From positions 1 to 8,546 of the forward strand of contig JADGHA010000162.1 in NCBI GenBank assembly GCA_019689695.1: 8,546 nucleotides of DNA, read 5' to 3'. Made by a program: the position numbers and the translations under genes. Shown here piece after piece: positions 7,116-8,546 of this stretch. Under the pieces are notes generated by a model. It was given only the letters and a program-made list of their open reading frames with translations. It did no database searches and was not told the DNA's origin. The stretch's first letter is position 1, and every line of letters starts with the position of its first letter. This DNA is from Micromonosporaceae bacterium (lineage in GTDB: Bacteria; Actinomycetota; Actinomycetes; Mycobacteriales; Micromonosporaceae).

Positions 7116-8030
7116 GTGACCGCTGTTGCCCCCTTGTCGCTGGCCATCTCGCCGTGCCCGAACGACACGTTCGCCTTCCACGCCCTGGTGCACGGGTTGG
7201 TGCCGGGCGCGCCGCCGGTGACGGTGACCTACGCCGACGTGGACGTGACCAACACGGCCGCCGAGCAGGGCGCCTTCGACCTGGTCAAGGTGAGCTACGG
7301 CGCGCTGCCGTGGCTGCTCGACGCGTACGACCTGCTGCCCTGCGGCGGCGCGCTGGGCCGCGGCTGCGGGCCGCTGGTGCTGGCGCGGGAGCCGGGCGCG
7401 GACGTGGCCGGCGCACGGGTCGCCGTGCCCGGCGACCGGACCACGGCGTACCTGCTGTTCCGGCTGTGGGCCGCGGACCGCGCGCCGAGCCGGATCGAGG
7501 TGGTGCCGTTCCACCAGATCATGCCGGGGGTGGCCGACGGGCGCTACGACGCCGGGCTGGTGATCCACGAGGCCCGCTTCACCTACCCGCGCTACGGCCT
7601 GACCGCGCTGGCCGACCTCGGCGAGTGGTGGGAGGGCCGGACCGGGCTGCCGATCCCGCTCGGCGCGATCCTCGCCCGCCGCGGGGCCGTGGACGCCGGC
7701 CAGGCCGCGGCATGGGTGCGCGAGTCGGTGCGGTACGCCTGGGCGCACCCCGCGGCGAGCCAGGAGTACGTGCTCGCACACGCACAGGAGATGGAGCCGG
7801 ACGTGGTCGCCCGACACATCGACCTGTACGTCAACGAGTTCACCGAGGACCTCGGCGAGGAGGGCTACGCCGCGGTGCGCGAGCTGCTGGACCGCTCGGC
7901 CGCGGCCGGGCTCACACCTCCAGTTCCCGGGCTACCGCGTGCACCAGCTTCGCCGCCTGCTGCGCGGTCTTCCGGTCCGGATGGCGCCCGCGGCGCAGGT
8001 CCGGCTGCACCTTCGCCTCCAGGTACTTGA
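7116..8030 (+). CDS. mqnD: 1,4-dihydroxy-6-naphthoate synthase (MqnD), menaquinone biosynthesis
   Basis: A periplasmic-binding-protein-fold enzyme that converts cyclic dehypoxanthine futalosine to 1,4-dihydroxy-6-naphthoate; cytosolic. The family signature SPCPNDTFAFHAL (12-24) opens the protein. GRGCGPLVLA (81-90), VPGDRTTAYLL (104-114), DAGLVIHEARFTY (145-157) with His151 at the position proposed as catalytic in MqnD, and DLGEWWEGRTGLPIPLGAI (167-185) follow. These separate it from MqnA, the chorismate-dehydratase relative. The recognisable enzyme ends near residue 266. The frame then continues for 38 Pro/Ala/Gly-rich residues, reading antisense through the 3' end of the cold-shock gene (7912-8030). 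That tail may be genuine or may reflect a lost stop. The start is GTG 7116, without a normal Shine-Dalgarno. Confidence 0.92.
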   Translation: MTAVAPLSLAISPCPNDTFAFHALVHGLVPGAPPVTVTYADVDVTNTAAEQGAFDLVKVSYGALPWLLDAYDLLPCGGALGRGCGPLVLAREPGADVAGARVAVPGDRTTAYLLFRLWAADRAPSRIEVVPFHQIMPGVADGRYDAGLVIHEARFTYPRYGLTALADLGEWWEGRTGLPIPLGAILARRGAVDAGQAAAWVRESVRYAWAHPAASQEYVLAHAQEMEPDVVARHIDLYVNEFTEDLGEEGYAAVRELLDRSAAAGLTPPVPGLPRAPASPPAARSSGPDGARGAGPAAPSPPGT

Positions 8031-8298
8031 TCATGTCGTCGACCAGCCCGTGCAGCTCCTCGGCCGGGCGGCGGCGCAGCTCAGCCACGGACGGCGGCGC
8101 CTCGAGCAGCTTCAGGCCGAGCGCCTGAGTCCCCCTGCGGCTCTTCACCACGCCGAACTCGACCCGCTGACCGCCCTTGAGATCGGTGATGCCGGCCGGC
8201 AATGCACCCTTCGGCACGAACACGTCGCCGCCCTCGTCGCTGGTGAGGAACCCGTAACCCTTGTCCGCGTCGTACCACTTCACTCGACCCGTAGGCAC
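7912..8298 (-). CDS. Cold-shock-domain protein with C-terminal extension
   Basis: A 128-residue protein with an N-terminal cold-shock (OB-fold, single-stranded nucleic-acid-binding) domain in residues 1-66. It carries TGRVKWYDADKGYGFL with RNP1 KGYGF (13-17) and an RNP2-like DVFVPK (25-30). The usual RNP2 histidine (VFVH) is proline 29 here. Residues 67-128 form a charged helical extension ending in HAVARELEV, known from the longer actinobacterial cold-shock proteins of about 127 residues rather than the 67-residue CspA type. GTG 8298 has GAGG six nt upstream (8305-8308) and gives the family's usual opening PTGRVKW; an upstream extension of the frame to 8445 is not coding because it overlaps the HAD gene. 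It lies 59 bp after that gene on the same strand, and its 3' end overlaps the mqnD frame. Likely an RNA chaperone or regulator. Confidence 0.9.
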   Translation of the reverse strand: MPTGRVKWYDADKGYGFLTSDEGGDVFVPKGALPAGITDLKGGQRVEFGVVKSRRGTQALGLKLLEAPPSVAELRRRPAEELHGLVDDMIKYLEAKVQPDLRRGRHPDRKTAQQAAKLVHAVARELEV

Positions 8299-8357
8299 CG
8301 CTGACCTCAACTCCGCATGAAGAAGAACGTGACAGCCGGCACGCTGCCTTCCCCAGG

Positions 8358-8546
8358 CTAACCATCCTTGAGCCAGGAGGCGAACTGGTCCAGCCCGGCC
8401 AGGACCGTGTCCGCACCGGCGCCGCGCAGCTCGTCGGCCGTGCAATGACCGGTGGTCACCCCCACCCCCACGACCCCGGCGGCCCGGGCCGCGGCCATGT
8501 CCGCGACGTGATCGCCCACATAGATCGAGACCGCATGCTCGACCAG
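8358..8546 (-). CDS. HAD-family phosphatase, C-terminal part, cut by the right edge
   Basis: A minus-strand frame is open from the window edge to a TAG at 8358-8360 and gives the last 62 residues of a protein. It contains IYVGDHVADMAAARAAG, the HAD motif IV (GDhxxD) with the two metal-binding aspartates, followed by GVGVTTGHCTADELRGAGAD, the typical end of phosphoglycolate phosphatase-like (Gph/PGP) HAD hydrolases, in which the Ala-Gly-rich helix leads to the last strand of the Rossmann-like core. The nucleophile and cap domain lie outside the window, so the substrate is unknown. It precedes the cold-shock gene on the same strand with 59 bp between, so co-transcription is possible. Confidence 0.85.
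   Translation of the reverse strand: MVEHAVSIYVGDHVADMAAARAAGVVGVGVTTGHCTADELRGAGADTVLAGLDQFASWLKDG

Noticed and set aside
7116..8030. Assignment as MqnA (chorismate dehydratase)
   Set aside because: SPCPNDTF, IHEARFTY and DLGEWWE motifs are of the MqnD type.
8299..8445. Longer N-terminus for the cold-shock protein (start at 8445)
   Set aside because: It would run over the end of the HAD gene, lacks family similarity, and GTG 8298 has a well-placed GAGG.

Overview
The window is very GC-rich. Its codons favour G or C at third positions, GTG starts are common, and two of its families (DUF2530, DUF3027) are, as far as I know, actinobacterial. The use of the futalosine route to menaquinone also fits. 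I infer a chromosomal segment from an actinomycete, plausibly Micromonosporaceae-like; the genus is a guess. I see no insertion sequence, phage gene, RNA gene, CRISPR array or attachment site. Coding density is high, and the longest gap between genes is 183 bases.

Layout. On the minus strand, reading right to left from 3485, lie an AzgA-type (NCS2) purine permease, a MarR-family regulator, an MFS drug-type exporter, and the first 21 codons of a gene that runs off the left edge. The MarR gene has a perfect 13-bp palindrome just upstream that looks like its own operator, so marR and the exporter form a plausible self-regulated efflux unit. From 3536 a tiny DUF2530 membrane protein runs rightward and meets a leftward DUF3027 protein with overlapping stop codons. 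From 4615 a rightward group holds a second, unusual MFS protein with a proline-rich repeat tail, then mqnB (futalosine hydrolase), coupled to it by a GTGA start/stop overlap, then mqnD (1,4-dihydroxy-6-naphthoate synthase). Converging on mqnD from the right are a cold-shock-domain protein with a C-terminal extension and the C-terminal end of a HAD-family phosphatase that runs off the right edge.

How the genes work together. MqnB and MqnD are steps of the alternative (futalosine) menaquinone pathway. MqnB releases hypoxanthine, and the AzgA-type permease is predicted to handle hypoxanthine or other purine bases, a possible but unproven link. The MFS gene coupled to mqnB is the most interesting functional unknown. 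Most of the rest is ordinary housekeeping or accessory content. I did not find a clearly novel multi-gene system; the points worth checking are regulatory palindromes, predicted leaderless starts, the coupled transporter, and a 119-bp antisense overlap between mqnD and the cold-shock gene.
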